From NCBI GenBank assembly GCA_963677175.2, contig CAXXES010000004.1:1612001-1676000 (forward strand): a DNA stretch of 64,000 nucleotides, read 5' to 3'. The position numbers and the translations under genes are program-made. Below, piece after piece: positions 63,589-64,000 of this stretch. This DNA is from Sunxiuqinia sp963677175 (GTDB lineage Bacteria > Bacteroidota > Bacteroidia > Bacteroidales > Prolixibacteraceae). Within the stretch, counting starts at the first letter, position 1. The number at the start of each line of letters is the position of its first letter. The notes beneath the pieces were generated by a model. That model made no database searches. It saw only the letters and a program-made list of their open reading frames with translations, and was not told where the DNA came from.

Positions 63589-64000
63589 TCAATCTTTTCG
63601 TGTCAACAAAACGGTTGTTGGGCGTTCCATAATATCGCGGGCGGAGAATGAAACTTCTACCTGATCAGGCAATGTCACACCTTCGAGCTTGCGTTTGGTT
63701 GAGATAATCACACCATCCGGGTATTCGTCGAAAAAGTTGGCAAACTGATCGGCTTCCAGGTATTCAATTTCCTTTTGAAGATAGAATGAGAAGGATGGAT
63801 TGAACTTTTCAAAATAACGAATCTCTTTTCCTTCCAATAAGTGAAGGCTTTGAGCTACCGGGTTTTCCTGGTCAATGCGAGGAAAAACCAAGGCAATAAA
63901 GCTAAGTGCTCCCAAAATACTGCTCACCCCAATGAGCCTTAGGGCCATCTTTAATCGTCTCTTGGAGAACCAATAATACGCAACGGAAAAGCCCAGCGGA
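63589..64000 (-). CDS. C-terminal part of a membrane glycosyltransferase-like protein (truncated by window edge)
   Basis: The visible stop is at 63589 and the frame stays open to base 64000, so the 5' part lies outside the window. The visible ~137 residues end a membrane helix (RRLKMALRLIGVSSILGALS) and then form a soluble C-terminal domain (EGKEIRYFEKFNPSFSFYLQ, GVIISTKRKLEGV). This arrangement fits the end of a dolichyl-phosphate-mannose or ArnT-like transferase, but I see too little to be sure. A start at 63948 is possible in isolation, but the frame and helix continue upstream. Confidence 0.5.
   Translation of the reverse strand, partial: PLGFSVAYYWFSKRRLKMALRLIGVSSILGALSFIALVFPRIDQENPVAQSLHLLEGKEIRYFEKFNPSFSFYLQKEIEYLEADQFANFFDEYPDGVIISTKRKLEGVTLPDQVEVSFSARDIMERPTTVLLTRKD

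Noticed and set aside
1..64000. tRNA or rRNA genes
   Set aside because: I saw no conserved tRNA TTCGA arms with clover-leaf pairing or rRNA sequence in the spacers, though short tRNAs can be missed by eye.

Overview
The window looks like a chromosome segment of a Bacteroidota bacterium, and I infer the order Marinilabiliales or a close relative. The evidence is several promoter elements matching the Bacteroidota -7 consensus TAnnTTTG, a TonB-dependent receptor with an N-terminal carboxypeptidase-like domain, paired TPR and beta-barrel envelope proteins, a DUF5916-type remnant and a fused E1 alpha/beta oxoacid dehydrogenase. Genus-level placement is not possible from the sequence alone.

Layout. 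1-16 kb is mostly housekeeping: a LOG-family nucleotide hydrolase, gyrB, an outer-membrane barrel/TPR pair, ftsE, a glycosyltransferase, murB, a flavodiiron protein, mltG, a small secreted protein and a HAD hydrolase. 16-21.4 kb is a decaying phytate-utilisation operon: a TonB-dependent receptor with one frameshift and one in-frame stop, followed by a beta-propeller phytase whose lipoprotein signal peptide is split by an IS701-family element. Removing the element and one 4-bp duplication restores the frame exactly. 22-25.9 kb is a thiamine salvage operon (methyltransferase, thiM, thiE, tenA, thiD) behind a TPP riboswitch with a terminator. An ISAs1-family element with a perfect 10-bp target duplication sits just upstream of its promoter. 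27.4-33.6 kb is a tetR-tolC-MFP-RND efflux operon with three similar palindromic operators.

34.2-54.1 kb is the centrepiece: about 20 kb of co-directional, tightly packed genes encoding an extracellular contractile injection system (eCIS). In order: tail terminator (DUF4255), an unknown protein, sheath, two tubes, a 54-aa DUF5908-type protein, a LysM baseplate protein, a VgrG-like spike, PAAR tip, gp25 wedge, two large baseplate proteins, a large unknown protein, a short tape measure, an AAA+ ATPase, and a DUF4157 protein with an unrecognised C-terminal region that is the likely cargo. There is no capsid, portal, terminase or T6SS membrane complex. The leader holds a long hairpin and a 17-bp palindrome.

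Downstream, 54.1-55.2 kb is a disturbed junction: a 65-bp diverged copy of the 3' end of the next gene and a 13-unit, 21-bp tandem repeat. It is followed by a fused E1 dehydrogenase and a three-gene acyl-CoA carboxylase operon, a DUF5916-type pseudogene with a large internal deletion, a MATE transporter, and the C-terminal end of a membrane protein that runs off the window. Starts were moved inward from the longest open frame where a signal peptide or conserved N-terminus indicated it. I saw no rRNA, tRNA or CRISPR array.
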